A stretch of DNA of 50,562 nucleotides, taken from a virus. The stretch is taken from the IMG/VR virus record IMGVR_UViG_3300009506_000049, positions 1 through 50,562 of that record; one strand, 5' to 3'. Below, one piece after another: positions 39,634 through 49,325 of this stretch. The notes below the pieces were generated by a model. That model was not told the origin of the DNA. It ran no database searches and saw nothing but the letters and a program-made list of their open reading frames with translations. Both the position numbers and the translations under genes were made by a program. Numbering within the stretch: position 1 is the stretch's first letter; every line of letters begins with the position of its first letter.

Positions 39634-40481
39634 TGGCATTTCTAGATACTAGGTTTCCAGAGGCGATCAGCTATGGATCGCAGGGTGGACCAAAATACAG
39701 CACCAGCCTAACAACTACTGGTAGCGGGTATGAGAAACGCAACGCGAACTGGTCTACCCCGCGGCATGTTTACAATGTGGTCAATGGAGTTAAGAGCCAG
39801 AGCGACCTCGAGGACTTGCTGAACTTTTTCCATTCCGTCCGTGGTATGGCGTATGCATTCCGGTATAAGGACTGGGCCGATTACAAGTCATGCAAGACTG
39901 GGCTCACTCCAACATTCACCGACCAGGCGATCGGTACCGGTGATGGGACCACGGCAATATTCCAGATCGTGAAGGTGTACCAGGAGGGGTCGTTCGCCAC
40001 TACTAGAACCATCCTGAAGCCAGTCTCGGCCACCGTATCATGTGCTATCGCATCGGTTGAGACATCTGCGACTGTAAGCTACACATCCGGATTGGTGACA
40101 TTCCCAAACAAAAACGTCACCAACATAACCACGATCACACAGGCATCAACCGCAGTGGTGTCGGCAGTGGCGCATACGCTTACCGTAGGAGACTCCGCAT
40201 ATTTCTCCGCTGTAGTGGGGATGGTAGAGATAAACGGCACACGCGGGAAGGTACTGAGCAAGACAGCGAACTCGTATACCGTGGATATCAACACGCTTGG
40301 ATATACGGCATATGCTTCTGGTGGGGTCGCGCATACCCTGCCGCAGCCAGGGGAAACTGTCTATGCTGGATACGAATTCGATGTGCCATGCCGATTTGCA
40401 AGCGATGAGATGCCGGTATCGCTCGACGATTACAACATTGGGTCCATGACGATACCGGTGATGGAGGTTCGCAATGCGTAG
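39633..40481 (+). CDS. Distal tail protein, DUF2460 family
   Basis: The 282-residue protein begins MAFLDTRFPEAISYGSQGGP and has HSVRGMAYAFRYKDWADYKS, hallmarks of DUF2460 (the orfg12-like protein of gene transfer agents). Residues about 160-240 form an inserted beta domain (ITQASTAVVSAVAHTLTVGD, then YTAYASGGVAHTL), similar to a repeat in the next protein. It forms part of the distal tail ring. The stop overlaps the next gene by 8 bases. Confidence 0.83.
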   Translation: MAFLDTRFPEAISYGSQGGPKYSTSLTTTGSGYEKRNANWSTPRHVYNVVNGVKSQSDLEDLLNFFHSVRGMAYAFRYKDWADYKSCKTGLTPTFTDQAIGTGDGTTAIFQIVKVYQEGSFATTRTILKPVSATVSCAIASVETSATVSYTSGLVTFPNKNVTNITTITQASTAVVSAVAHTLTVGDSAYFSAVVGMVEINGTRGKVLSKTANSYTVDINTLGYTAYASGGVAHTLPQPGETVYAGYEFDVPCRFASDEMPVSLDDYNIGSMTIPVMEVRNA

Positions 40482-41538
40482 CTACTCCAGCGCGGCCATA
40501 GCACACCTAAGCGGCGATACAACAACGCTGGGGACATGCTGGTCTGTTATCCAGACAAACCATCAGCCAGAGATAACCAATATTAGCCAGGCCGCGAGCG
40601 CTCTTGTTACCACATTCCTGCCGCATAACAAAAGCGTAGGAGATCCGATTTTTATCGCGAATGTGAACGGCATGACACAGATCAACGACACCGTCTACCA
40701 GATCACCAGCGTGGTATCCAGCACCATCGTCGAAACCAATGCATCAACCACTACCTATTCTGCATATACCTCCGGTGGAGATATGAGAACGGTGCTCGGG
40801 TATACCGATCACGATGAGGACATCATCATCGGGAACATCACCTACGAATCACAGTCAGGAATCCTTGGAACGAAAGTAGACGTCCGGCAGAACGGTGGGG
40901 TATCGAACATGGATATTCAATCCCTACTCGGTACCGGCGCAACACTGAGTGCTGATATCGAGGCAGGGCTCTATGACGATGCGGTTCTCAGTGTTTTCGT
41001 GGTCAACTATGAGACCCCGTCCGCATTCAGCATATCAATCATCGATGGAGTGATCGGTGAGATAAAGATAAGCGATACCGAATTCGAGGTAGAAGTGCGG
41101 GACTTTATCGACTTCCTGCAGCGGCCGGCTGGCCAATACTACTCGAAGACATGCAGAGCCAATCTAGGAGATGCAAGATGCGGGGTCGACGTAACTGCAT
41201 ATGCATCAACCATGTCTGTGGCTAGCGTGGCTACGAATACATCATTCGTGGTATCAGCGATAGTAAGCGCTCCGAACTACCAGTACGGCACCCTAACATG
41301 GCTCACAGGCGCCAACCAGGGGTATAAGGTTGAGATCGCAGCAGCAGCATCCACCACATTCACTCTCCTACGGAGGATGCCTAACACCATCACGGTAGGA
41401 GATGTATTCTCCGTGCATAAAGGATGCGATCGGGTCTTTGCTACCTGCCGCGATATATTCAATAACGTGAACAACTTCCGCGGGGAGCCACACGTGCCGA
41501 TGCAAAACGAGGTGTCGAAATATGGCAGTAACACCTGA
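40474..41538 (+). CDS. Tail hub protein, DUF2163/BR0599-type
   Basis: The 354-residue protein matches the DUF2163 and BR0599 layout of GTA orfg13-like hubs: CWSVIQTN, ALGYTDHDEDI-type stretch (LGYTDHDEDIIIGNITYES), VEVRDFIDFLQRPAGQYYSK and CRANLGDARCGVDVTAYAS, with cysteines (C-x8-C, then CDRVFATCRD) that may bind a metal cluster. Residues 30-105 hold an inserted beta domain like that in the preceding protein. It links tail ring to the NlpC/P60 protein. GGAGG precedes the ATG. Confidence 0.83.
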   Translation: MRSYSSAAIAHLSGDTTTLGTCWSVIQTNHQPEITNISQAASALVTTFLPHNKSVGDPIFIANVNGMTQINDTVYQITSVVSSTIVETNASTTTYSAYTSGGDMRTVLGYTDHDEDIIIGNITYESQSGILGTKVDVRQNGGVSNMDIQSLLGTGATLSADIEAGLYDDAVLSVFVVNYETPSAFSISIIDGVIGEIKISDTEFEVEVRDFIDFLQRPAGQYYSKTCRANLGDARCGVDVTAYASTMSVASVATNTSFVVSAIVSAPNYQYGTLTWLTGANQGYKVEIAAAASTTFTLLRRMPNTITVGDVFSVHKGCDRVFATCRDIFNNVNNFRGEPHVPMQNEVSKYGSNT

Positions 41539-41953
41539 CGTTATCGCAAAGGCCCGCTCTTTCATCGGCACCCCATTCAAGCATATGGGAAGAATACCAG
41601 GAGAAGGGCTGGATTGTATTGGGCTCATACAGGTAACCCTCCATGAGTGCGGTCTGCTGCTTGATAAACAAACGGGCGGGTATGGGAGAGCGGCCAGGCC
41701 GGGAATGCTGATCGGAGGACTCGAGGATACATTTCAGAGGGTAAACCCATCCGAGATGCGCGAGGGGGATATTATCCTATTCTCGATCACCTCTGAGCCG
41801 CAGCATGTTGCGTGGTATACCGGGGATGATACATTCATTCATGCATACGCATTGACGCCTCGCCGGGTAACAGAACAGCGACTAAATAAGCAATGGAGAA
41901 CGCGGATCCGTGGAGTATTCAGGGTAAGGGAGCTGCGTTATGTCGGGAAATAA
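41522..41953 (+). CDS. Tail-associated NlpC/P60 cysteine peptidase
   Basis: The 143-residue protein has EGLDCIGLIQVTL with catalytic Cys 32, QHVAWYTG with His 95, and a third polar residue near FIHAY (His 107), the NlpC/P60 triad. Its position between the hub and tip proteins equals GTA orfg14. It likely cuts peptidoglycan peptides to help DNA entry. It overlaps both neighbours; GAGGTG precedes the ATG. Confidence 0.86.
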   Translation: MAVTPDVIAKARSFIGTPFKHMGRIPGEGLDCIGLIQVTLHECGLLLDKQTGGYGRAARPGMLIGGLEDTFQRVNPSEMREGDIILFSITSEPQHVAWYTGDDTFIHAYALTPRRVTEQRLNKQWRTRIRGVFRVRELRYVGK

Positions 41954-44900
41954 ATCCACAACATACGGCATAGCCGGAGCAATAGTCGGTGGGGTCATAG
42001 GGTTCTACTCAGGTAACGTCTTCCAGGGGGCGATGATTGGGTATTCGCTCGGTTCATCATACGGGGCGATGCAAGACCTGAAAGACCAGACCGTCGAGGG
42101 TCCGCGTCTAGATGACCTATCCGTGCAGACATCAACATACGGTGAACCTGTCTATCAGATCTTCGGTGAAGATATTATCGCGGGTAATGTGATCTATTCC
42201 ACCGGGAAAACCGAGCATGCCGTAGAAGAAGAGATGCAGGGTGCGAAAGGTGGTGGTGGTGGACCAACATACATCTCTTACTACGACACCACAGACGTAG
42301 CAATCGGTATATGCGAAGGGCCGATCGAGGCTATTGTGCAAATATGGGCAGATACAGAACTCATATACGATATGACGCCTACTACTTTGCAGCCAGTGCA
42401 ATCTACCGATATCGTCGATCTTGGTGATATAACCATCTACTTCGGTAATGAAACGCAAACACCAGATGCATTCATGGAATCGGTAGAAGGGGTGGGAAAT
42501 GTTCCCGCATACAGAGGAATGGCCTATGTAGTGATACAGAATTTCAAGCTGGAGAAATTCGGCAATAGGCTCCCGAACTTCCGCTTCAAGGTCATCAAAA
42601 ACGGCACCATCGGAACCGTTAAAGGCACCGTACCGGATTGGTCAGGCGTTCTTGGAGGAACACCTAGCATCACAGCCATCGATTCTTATGGAGAAACGAT
42701 GATTGGCATTATTTCTGCTGGATATCCTATCGCCTTATGCAACATGGCTACTGGTGAAGTCACTGAGGTTCAACTCCCAGCATCCGCCCTGACTAGAGTC
42801 GGTGGCACTGCCGTATATGATCCGGTACATGATTTATGGATTGTGGCTAGAGGTGTTCGCTTCTATAGTTTCACTCGTTCTGGGAGATTCCTCAGCGAAG
42901 TATACGGTCAATCTGGTTTTAGTATAAATACGGCATACGTATTGCAGTGCTATGACACCCGCAACAACGGTATCTGGGCGCACGAAGAACACTCCGCAAC
43001 CGCTTACTATTTTGGGTTTTATGATGTTTCTGCAGACGGCAGCATTACCTATAGCGGTAAGAGAATTTATCTCGGTAATGCACCAAACCCAGGAAGTGCC
43101 GCATACGACACCGTGAACTACAACATACTGGTGCAGTGGTACTTCAATACCGGGGTAATTGACTGCAAAACATTCACGATCGGTATTATCGACCCGACTA
43201 TTGGTCATAGCTCGACCAACTTCACCTACTGGGACGAATCACACCAACGAGCATTAATGTATTCCTCATTGACCGATAAGCTGTACGTGATCGATACCAC
43301 AACCCTCGCCTATACCGAGGTGTTTACTATTAACCCGCTATACGGCGGTGCTAACGGCATGGTCTACGATCCACAAAAGAACTGCTATTGGATAGCGTCT
43401 GCTTGGGGCGGCTATTCGAATGGTCTTGAGGCTGTGGATGCGGAGACATGGGTGGTATTAGAGGATTACAGCGGATCTTCCACTTACACCACGTCCGTCG
43501 GTGGAAGGGCAATGAACTTCAACGAGATTAGCTATGCCATCATGCTCAACGGATCACCAATGATGGTAGATCGGGTTATCGTAAACACAGTTACGCTAGA
43601 CTCAGTGGTATCGACCATCTGCACAGAAGCAGGATTAACATCAAGCCAATATGATGTGAGTGCGCTGACCGATATTATACCAGGCTATGTTATCGACCGA
43701 CCGATGAATGGCCGCGGTAAGCTTGCTCCACTAACCACAGGATTCCAATTCGATTATGTGCAATACGATGGTGTGGTGCATTTCATTAAGCGCGGAGCCG
43801 ACCCCATCGAGACTATCCCATATGCGCAAGTAGGTAACGGGAAAGACAGCAGGATGAACGTCACCAGGGGTCAGGAGCGTGATCTTCCGAGCATGGTGAC
43901 TATTCGCTACCCTCACCCAGATCGCATGTTTGAACCAGCAACCCAATCGTCAAAACGCACTGTGGTTGATTATGAAAATGAAACGATACTCTCGCTATCG
44001 ATTCCGTTTTCTGATGCGCAGGCCGCTCAAGTAGCAGACAAGGTACTGAGAACACTATGGGCAAGCAGGGATCGCTATGTCCTGCACTTAACCTATGAAT
44101 ATTCACACCTAACACCAACAGATGTAATCGTCGTCAGCTATCCAGACGGTGATTATGTTATGCGCATAATCAGGATCAATTACAGCATCCCGGGAGTGCT
44201 TGAGGTAGAGGCTGTTTCAGAGGACACCACATCATACATTTCATATGCAAGCGGTGTTGTCCATGGCGCATATGATCCAGGAGTCTATTACTTGCCAACA
44301 TCAAACCTTGAATGGCTGGATATTCCTGCGCTGCGCGACAAGGATGATAACGCAGGGGTGTATGTTGCTGCAGCAGGGATCGCTACAGGTTGGCCTGGGT
44401 GCGGGGTTTTCCGTTCTAGGGATGCAGGAGATTCATGGGAAGAAGTAGCTGTATTGCCAAATGAGTCTGTGATCGGAAGAACGGAAAACGCTCTCAAAGA
44501 TGGGCCAACTACTATATGGGATACAAGTAGCTCTGTAATCGTTCGCCTGCTACATAGCGGAATGTCTCTAACATCAGCATCAGAGGCAACCGTTCTAAAT
44601 ACAGAGACGAATACTGCCGTGATAGGAAATGAGATCGTCAAGTTTATGACTGTCGTAGATCTCGGCAACCATACATATCAGCTATCCAATTTCTTGCGTG
44701 GCATGTTCGGTACGGAGGGAGATACTGTAGGGCATGGTCTTGGCGAGAGATTTGTTCTGCTGCAAGAGGCAAAGATGCGCAGAATACAGGACGATGCAAC
44801 CTTCATAAACACCTCATACATATTTAAAGCTGTCACATTTGGTGGATATCTAGACCGTACTGGATATGTAACCAATTACCAGTCCGCCACTGCGCTGCGT

Positions 44901-45239
44901 CCATATTCTCCAGATCACGTGGAATGCAAAAAGGCATATAACAGCCTAGATTTCACAATATCATGGACAAGAAGAGCCAGGGTGAATGGGGCATGGAGAG
45001 ACTATGTCGATGTCCCACTGGATGAGTCGGCCGAACAATATAAGATCGAGATAACCACAGCAGGAGGCACTGTGGTGCGCACTGTAACAAGCGTTACAGC
45101 AGCAACATACATCTATACATCGGCGATGATGATCGCTGATTTCGGGGCTCCGACTTATTCATTCGGGGTGAATGTCGGCCAATACTCAGACGATATCGGG
45201 GTAGGAATTATGGCATCCTCGATTTTTAGCTTCACCTAG
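41940..45239 (+). CDS. Tail tip/host-specificity protein (GTA orfg15, J-like)
   Basis: The 1099-residue protein opens with a glycine-rich hydrophobic segment (IAGAIVGGVIGFYSGNVFQG) then LDDLSVQTSTYGEPVYQIFG and GWP-less CDTTDVAIGICEGPIE-like stretch typical of tip proteins. Residues about 235-540 are an inserted beta-propeller-like domain with YDPVHDLWIVARGVRFYSF and VYDPQKNCYWIASAWGG repeats. The hub domain resumes with VSTICTEAGLTSSQYDVSAL, RPMNGRGKLAPLTTGFQFDY and LSNFLRGMFGTEGDTVGHGL, the conserved core of this family. It ends in a fibronectin-type-III-like domain. It recognises the host and starts fibre attachment. GGGAGCTG precedes the ATG. Confidence 0.83.
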   Translation: MSGNKSTTYGIAGAIVGGVIGFYSGNVFQGAMIGYSLGSSYGAMQDLKDQTVEGPRLDDLSVQTSTYGEPVYQIFGEDIIAGNVIYSTGKTEHAVEEEMQGAKGGGGGPTYISYYDTTDVAIGICEGPIEAIVQIWADTELIYDMTPTTLQPVQSTDIVDLGDITIYFGNETQTPDAFMESVEGVGNVPAYRGMAYVVIQNFKLEKFGNRLPNFRFKVIKNGTIGTVKGTVPDWSGVLGGTPSITAIDSYGETMIGIISAGYPIALCNMATGEVTEVQLPASALTRVGGTAVYDPVHDLWIVARGVRFYSFTRSGRFLSEVYGQSGFSINTAYVLQCYDTRNNGIWAHEEHSATAYYFGFYDVSADGSITYSGKRIYLGNAPNPGSAAYDTVNYNILVQWYFNTGVIDCKTFTIGIIDPTIGHSSTNFTYWDESHQRALMYSSLTDKLYVIDTTTLAYTEVFTINPLYGGANGMVYDPQKNCYWIASAWGGYSNGLEAVDAETWVVLEDYSGSSTYTTSVGGRAMNFNEISYAIMLNGSPMMVDRVIVNTVTLDSVVSTICTEAGLTSSQYDVSALTDIIPGYVIDRPMNGRGKLAPLTTGFQFDYVQYDGVVHFIKRGADPIETIPYAQVGNGKDSRMNVTRGQERDLPSMVTIRYPHPDRMFEPATQSSKRTVVDYENETILSLSIPFSDAQAAQVADKVLRTLWASRDRYVLHLTYEYSHLTPTDVIVVSYPDGDYVMRIIRINYSIPGVLEVEAVSEDTTSYISYASGVVHGAYDPGVYYLPTSNLEWLDIPALRDKDDNAGVYVAAAGIATGWPGCGVFRSRDAGDSWEEVAVLPNESVIGRTENALKDGPTTIWDTSSSVIVRLLHSGMSLTSASEATVLNTETNTAVIGNEIVKFMTVVDLGNHTYQLSNFLRGMFGTEGDTVGHGLGERFVLLQEAKMRRIQDDATFINTSYIFKAVTFGGYLDRTGYVTNYQSATALRPYSPDHVECKKAYNSLDFTISWTRRARVNGAWRDYVDVPLDESAEQYKIEITTAGGTVVRTVTSVTAATYIYTSAMMIADFGAPTYSFGVNVGQYSDDIGVGIMASSIFSFT

Positions 45240-45286
45240 CGCTTGGCCATGGTCTAGCATTATAGAGATGAGATCGGAGACATAAG

Positions 45287-46318
45287 ATGACTACTCCACG
45301 AATGGGAATGCCGGAAATATCCGGAAGCCAGGCGAACAAATACGCAACGCACAATGAGGCGCTGCGTTATGTCGATGGCAATATACATACCGTGGCGCAA
45401 TCGCGAACCGTGTTCTCCGCTCCTGCCTCGACGGTCGCATTACCAGGCGGAATGTGGGTAGTGCCTGCAAGCAGCCTAACCGCAGGAACCCCATGGTCCA
45501 CCCACGAAAGCGATGTTGCGCACTTCTATGCCAGCACTTGGTACTTCTATACCCCATTTGATGGTATGAAATTCCGCGTCCTCGATGAAGGGACAACCGG
45601 ATTGGATTATGTCTATATCTCCGGTACCGGATGGACAAAAGACTTCCTATCCCAAGGATTCCTGGTATCAGACATATTTACGGCACCAGGGCAACTCTTC
45701 TACTCAAACGCAACAGCGCTTGCGACTACCCTCGGTCCAGGTACTGCTGGACAGACACTAATGACTGATGGGTCCGCGATATTCTGGTCGGTAGCCAGTG
45801 GCGCAGGTAACGTGATCGGACCAACATCAGCAACCAAATACATGATCCCGGTCTATGCTAGCACCAACGGGAAAATCATAACCTCATCCATGTGGGCGAT
45901 CGCTAATTCGTCCACTATGGAATCAGGCGGAAGGTTTGACGGTAAGAACAACCTGATTGCAAGTACCCAGATACAGGGATATCGGGAAACAGTGGTATCG
46001 GTTGTGGCAAGCGCAGGTGGTCCATCAGTAAATATCGATTTATCGCTGGCGAACGTATTCGATTTATACCTAGCGGCCAATGCAAGCGTTCAATTCGTAA
46101 ATGCCCTGGCTGGGGCTGGAAAAGCAACTCCGGTGACCATGCGCATCAGACAAGATGCAACAGGCGGCAGGACGGTGTCATACATCAACACCATGCTGTG
46201 GACCTATGGATCGGTGATAGCAGTAACGGCAAGCGCTAACGCGATCGACCTTAATACATATATCACGTTTAATAGCTCAACATTCATGGCAATGGTAGCG
46301 GCCAAGGATATCAAGTAA
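45287..46318 (+). CDS. Tail fibre or tip-associated protein, 343 aa
   Basis: The 343-residue protein begins MTTPRMGMPEISGSQANKYA and NEALRYVDGNIHTVAQSRTV, the phage DUF2793-like pattern (q..k..thNeAl..ld); the middle has VASAGGPSVNIDLSLANVFD as in fibre shafts. Threonine, serine, alanine and valine dominate. No catalytic motif. It sits between tip protein and LamG protein, so it is likely part of the fibre. CGGAGA precedes the ATG; TAATG couples to the next gene. Confidence 0.68.
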   Translation: MTTPRMGMPEISGSQANKYATHNEALRYVDGNIHTVAQSRTVFSAPASTVALPGGMWVVPASSLTAGTPWSTHESDVAHFYASTWYFYTPFDGMKFRVLDEGTTGLDYVYISGTGWTKDFLSQGFLVSDIFTAPGQLFYSNATALATTLGPGTAGQTLMTDGSAIFWSVASGAGNVIGPTSATKYMIPVYASTNGKIITSSMWAIANSSTMESGGRFDGKNNLIASTQIQGYRETVVSVVASAGGPSVNIDLSLANVFDLYLAANASVQFVNALAGAGKATPVTMRIRQDATGGRTVSYINTMLWTYGSVIAVTASANAIDLNTYITFNSSTFMAMVAAKDIK

Positions 46319-48489
46319 TGTCAGGAAGAAATTTCCATAGCGATATCTTCAACATCGTAAACCCATTCATTTCGAATGCGGCGATGGGGGGCGGATCGTG
46401 GTTCCGGAGAGGAGGGGCGGCGAGCGCTCCTGTTCCATCGTTTTTAGAATCTTCTTATTTCTCCGCTGTAAAGGCAGCAACCCCAGCAGGATACTGGCGT
46501 TTATCAGAAGGATCGGCTGTTGCATCAGTCGCAGATTATGCATCGGCAACTGTAGTGAGAAAAGGCAACTATGCAAATATCCCAACATTCTCATTAAGGG
46601 GTCCACTGGTCTACGCATCCACATATTGCATAGATTTTAACGGGATTACATCATATGCATCCATACCTGCAAGCACCATATTCACGCCAACAGACACCAA
46701 CTTCACACTCGAAGCGAATATTAAGATACCAGTTTCAGCAACAGCCTCAACAAGAAGTATAATCTCTAATTTCGCATCAGGGGTAACTGGTGGATATGCA
46801 CTCGAGGTAGACGGGAACAAGGTACGGATGATCATGGTTGATTCATCAACGGGAGCATCCCTCGTTGCATACTCAGTAGCATCCGTAAACGACAACGTAT
46901 TCCATCACGTAGCTGGTGTGCGAAACGGAACAAATTCCATACAGCTATTTTTAGATGGAGACTACATTACCGTCGACACAACCGCTGCCGTAAGCACGAT
47001 GGCAGCGGAAAACCCGATCATGTTCGGGAAACGAGGCTATAACGCCAACGATCAATTTATCGATGGCCAGGTTGCCGAGGTTGCCTACTATGCCACTGCC
47101 TTGTCATCCGCTACCATTCGCCATCACTATGTGGCTGCCAACCATAGTCGCTATCCTTACGAGGTTGTCACGGACGGTGCTTACGGATACTGGATACTGA
47201 ACGATGTTGGTGTGTCAACGGCTGAGGATTTGGTGGCGGCAAACGATTTGACTTATGCGTACACAAGCCAAGGTGCTGTCGCCGGCTGTTCTGCGGAAAC
47301 TGGTGGAACGTCGTTCCCACCTATTGGTGGTAATGCCAATGCTAACTACGGATCAGAGTTTTTCAGTATCTCACCACCAGTAACGCTTGAGCAGTGGTTG
47401 ACTAAGGGTACTGGAGCGAGTGACGAGGAGATTGTCACAACTAATAGAACCGATAGTTCCTACTATTATGGGTACAAGGCGGGACTTCAGGCCAACGGGT
47501 CGGCTTATACGCAGTGGGGCAAAGGGACTGCTGCTTCTACAAACCGTAGGACATTTATTTTTGATTCTCAACTGAAAGTTGGGGTTGGTTATCACGCTGT
47601 TTTTGTTTATGCAAGCTACGCCAATTTTGATATGTATATCAATGGCTACTCGGTCCCGGGGAAGCGTATAACCGGAACTGCGGCTGCTCCGTCTTTCGCG
47701 GCGTACCCTTACCGAGTAGCTAATCACTATGGTGGTGGAGGTGGATATGAAGGAGCGATAGCCCATCATGCTTGTTACGCTTCCGGGTTGACCCCGAGCA
47801 TTATCCGCAAGCACTTTGCGCTTGGTCGCGGCTACCAGAAGTACATCACCGCTGCTTGCCAGGATGGGCCGAGGGGCATGTTCCGTTTTGCCGAGGTCAG
47901 TACCACGGCAAGCGTACAAGACGATATCCAGTACCACGACGGAGACTACAACGGAACGATAACGCTTGGTGCTTCTTCGCCTGTACCCAATGAAGTTGCG
48001 GCAAGGTTTATTGATGGATATGTCTCTGTTGCCACGTCCGATGCGGTTGGTGCCGTGGCACATGCCATTGAGACCGTTTTTGCTTTCGCCTCGATCCCTA
48101 CCGGGGCGCAATCTTGGATCTACTCAGAGAGTGGGCCGTATGGGGTTGTGTTCGGACTATATGTTGATACCGATAACCGTCTGAAATATGCGGCCTACAA
48201 CGGTGGTTGGACCATCGTTGCTGGGCCGTCTGTTGTAGTATCAACTACATATCATGCTGTGTGCGAAGCAGATGGAAGCATCATGCGCTTGTTCGTTAAT
48301 GGCGCTCAAGCGAGTTCGTTGGCGGCGGCGTATGCCACGTCTGGGGTGTCCATGGTGGACATTGCTGCATATAGAGTTGGTTCCAGTGCTTTACCTACGC
48401 CGTCCTTCGACGGCACGATTGATTCGATGCTGTTCTACACTTCCGCCTTGACAACTGCGGTAGTGTCCACTCACTACGCCAACATATAG
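46318..48489 (+). CDS. LamG/concanavalin-like receptor-binding protein
   Basis: The 723-residue protein holds three LamG-like jelly-roll domains: about 50-275 (AGYWRLSEGS, TLEANIKIPVSATASTRSII, FHHVAGVRNGTNSIQLFLDG, EVAYYATALSSATIRHHYVA), 278-500 (AYGYWILNDVG, ... IAHHACYASGLTPSIIRKHF) and 505-723 (RGMFRFAEVS, ... SMLFYTSALTTAVVSTHYAN). Such lectin-like domains bind surface glycans and would serve host recognition. From about nucleotide 47080 to the end, codons shift to TTG, GTT and CGT, unlike the first 250 residues, which suggests that domains two and three were acquired separately. Confidence 0.78.
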   Translation: MSGRNFHSDIFNIVNPFISNAAMGGGSWFRRGGAASAPVPSFLESSYFSAVKAATPAGYWRLSEGSAVASVADYASATVVRKGNYANIPTFSLRGPLVYASTYCIDFNGITSYASIPASTIFTPTDTNFTLEANIKIPVSATASTRSIISNFASGVTGGYALEVDGNKVRMIMVDSSTGASLVAYSVASVNDNVFHHVAGVRNGTNSIQLFLDGDYITVDTTAAVSTMAAENPIMFGKRGYNANDQFIDGQVAEVAYYATALSSATIRHHYVAANHSRYPYEVVTDGAYGYWILNDVGVSTAEDLVAANDLTYAYTSQGAVAGCSAETGGTSFPPIGGNANANYGSEFFSISPPVTLEQWLTKGTGASDEEIVTTNRTDSSYYYGYKAGLQANGSAYTQWGKGTAASTNRRTFIFDSQLKVGVGYHAVFVYASYANFDMYINGYSVPGKRITGTAAAPSFAAYPYRVANHYGGGGGYEGAIAHHACYASGLTPSIIRKHFALGRGYQKYITAACQDGPRGMFRFAEVSTTASVQDDIQYHDGDYNGTITLGASSPVPNEVAARFIDGYVSVATSDAVGAVAHAIETVFAFASIPTGAQSWIYSESGPYGVVFGLYVDTDNRLKYAAYNGGWTIVAGPSVVVSTTYHAVCEADGSIMRLFVNGAQASSLAAAYATSGVSMVDIAAYRVGSSALPTPSFDGTIDSMLFYTSALTTAVVSTHYANI

Positions 48490-48499
48490 GGGCAGGAAG

Positions 48500-48886
48500 A
48501 TGGAAAAAATAAGCACAACAATCTTAGCCGCAAAACTCTTCGGGATATCAATACCGATGCCATTCCTTTCAACGGAGGATGATGGGAAGTCAAGAGTAGA
48601 CATGCAGAGGGTAATCGAGGCGATCATCATTGCCCTGGTGCCTGCGGCAGTGATGTGGGGGGTACTATCGAATACGGTAGATACCCTCAAGGAAGAAATG
48701 AGAGACCTAAAGACAGAGGTCCATGCCATCCAGAAAGAACAGATAGAGCTCAAGTTATCAGTGAGGGATTCAAGCAGAAAAGATTACGAAAGGATGAGCG
48801 CTCTGATAATCAAGCTCGATCGTCGCATCTATATCCTCGAGCGCAGAGAGGTGAAGGAGGGAAGTCGTAATGCCGAACTTCAGTGA
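48500..48886 (+). CDS. Membrane-anchored coiled-coil protein, 128 aa
   Basis: A hydrophobic segment at about residues 40-58 (VIEAIIIALVPAAVMWGVL) is followed by a coiled coil (VDTLKEEMRDLKTEVHAIQK, then ELKLSVRDSSRKDYERMSAL). Its location before the endolysin suggests a holin, antiholin or other lysis accessory of the XhlA kind, but the order of the membrane segment and coil is reversed. GGCAGGAAG precedes the ATG. The end overlaps the endolysin gene. Confidence 0.65.
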   Translation: MEKISTTILAAKLFGISIPMPFLSTEDDGKSRVDMQRVIEAIIIALVPAAVMWGVLSNTVDTLKEEMRDLKTEVHAIQKEQIELKLSVRDSSRKDYERMSALIIKLDRRIYILERREVKEGSRNAELQ

Positions 48887-49325
48887 GCAATCAAGAATGA
48901 AGCTGGCTACATGCTATCCGCTGATAATCCAATGGGCGAACGAGATCGTCGCTTCATATGACTGTCATGTGATAACCGGTCACCGAGGAATGATCGAGCA
49001 GAACAGGGCTTTCGCCGATAAGAAATCGAAAGTGCGATGGCCTAATAGCAGGCACAACTCCAACCCATCAATGGCGATCGATATTGGACCATGGATACCA
49101 GGAAGAGGGGTGCCATGGCCGCAATACCCATCAAACTGGAATAATGTCTCCGAGGTAAAGAAATATCTCGATGATCTCAATCAATGGTACCACTTCGCTG
49201 GATATGGATTGCGTACAGCAGAAGACCTCGGGATACAAATGCGCTGGGGTGGAGACTGGGACCGGGATAAGTATGTCGGGGACAACGGATTTGACGACCT
49301 GGCGCACTGGGAGATCGTCACATGA
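48870..49325 (+). CDS. Endolysin, M15-family peptidase
   Basis: The 151-residue protein has the zinc peptidase motif SRHNSNPSMAIDIGPW (His 62, Asp 71), RWGGDWD and the late AHWEIV (His 146), as in VanY/T5-type L-alanyl-D-glutamate peptidases. It cuts the peptide cross-links of peptidoglycan. No signal peptide, so it needs the holin for release. GGAGGGAAG lies before the ATG; the stop overlaps the holin start. Confidence 0.9.
   Translation: MPNFSEQSRMKLATCYPLIIQWANEIVASYDCHVITGHRGMIEQNRAFADKKSKVRWPNSRHNSNPSMAIDIGPWIPGRGVPWPQYPSNWNNVSEVKKYLDDLNQWYHFAGYGLRTAEDLGIQMRWGGDWDRDKYVGDNGFDDLAHWEIVT

Noticed and set aside
45240-45286. TATAGA as a promoter for the fibre gene
   Set aside because: No acceptable -35 at 16-18 bases; read-through from the tail operon explains expression.
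47371-48111. 246-codon minus-strand frame opposite the LamG protein
   Set aside because: It is arginine/serine-rich, with no motif and no ribosome-binding site; a shadow frame.
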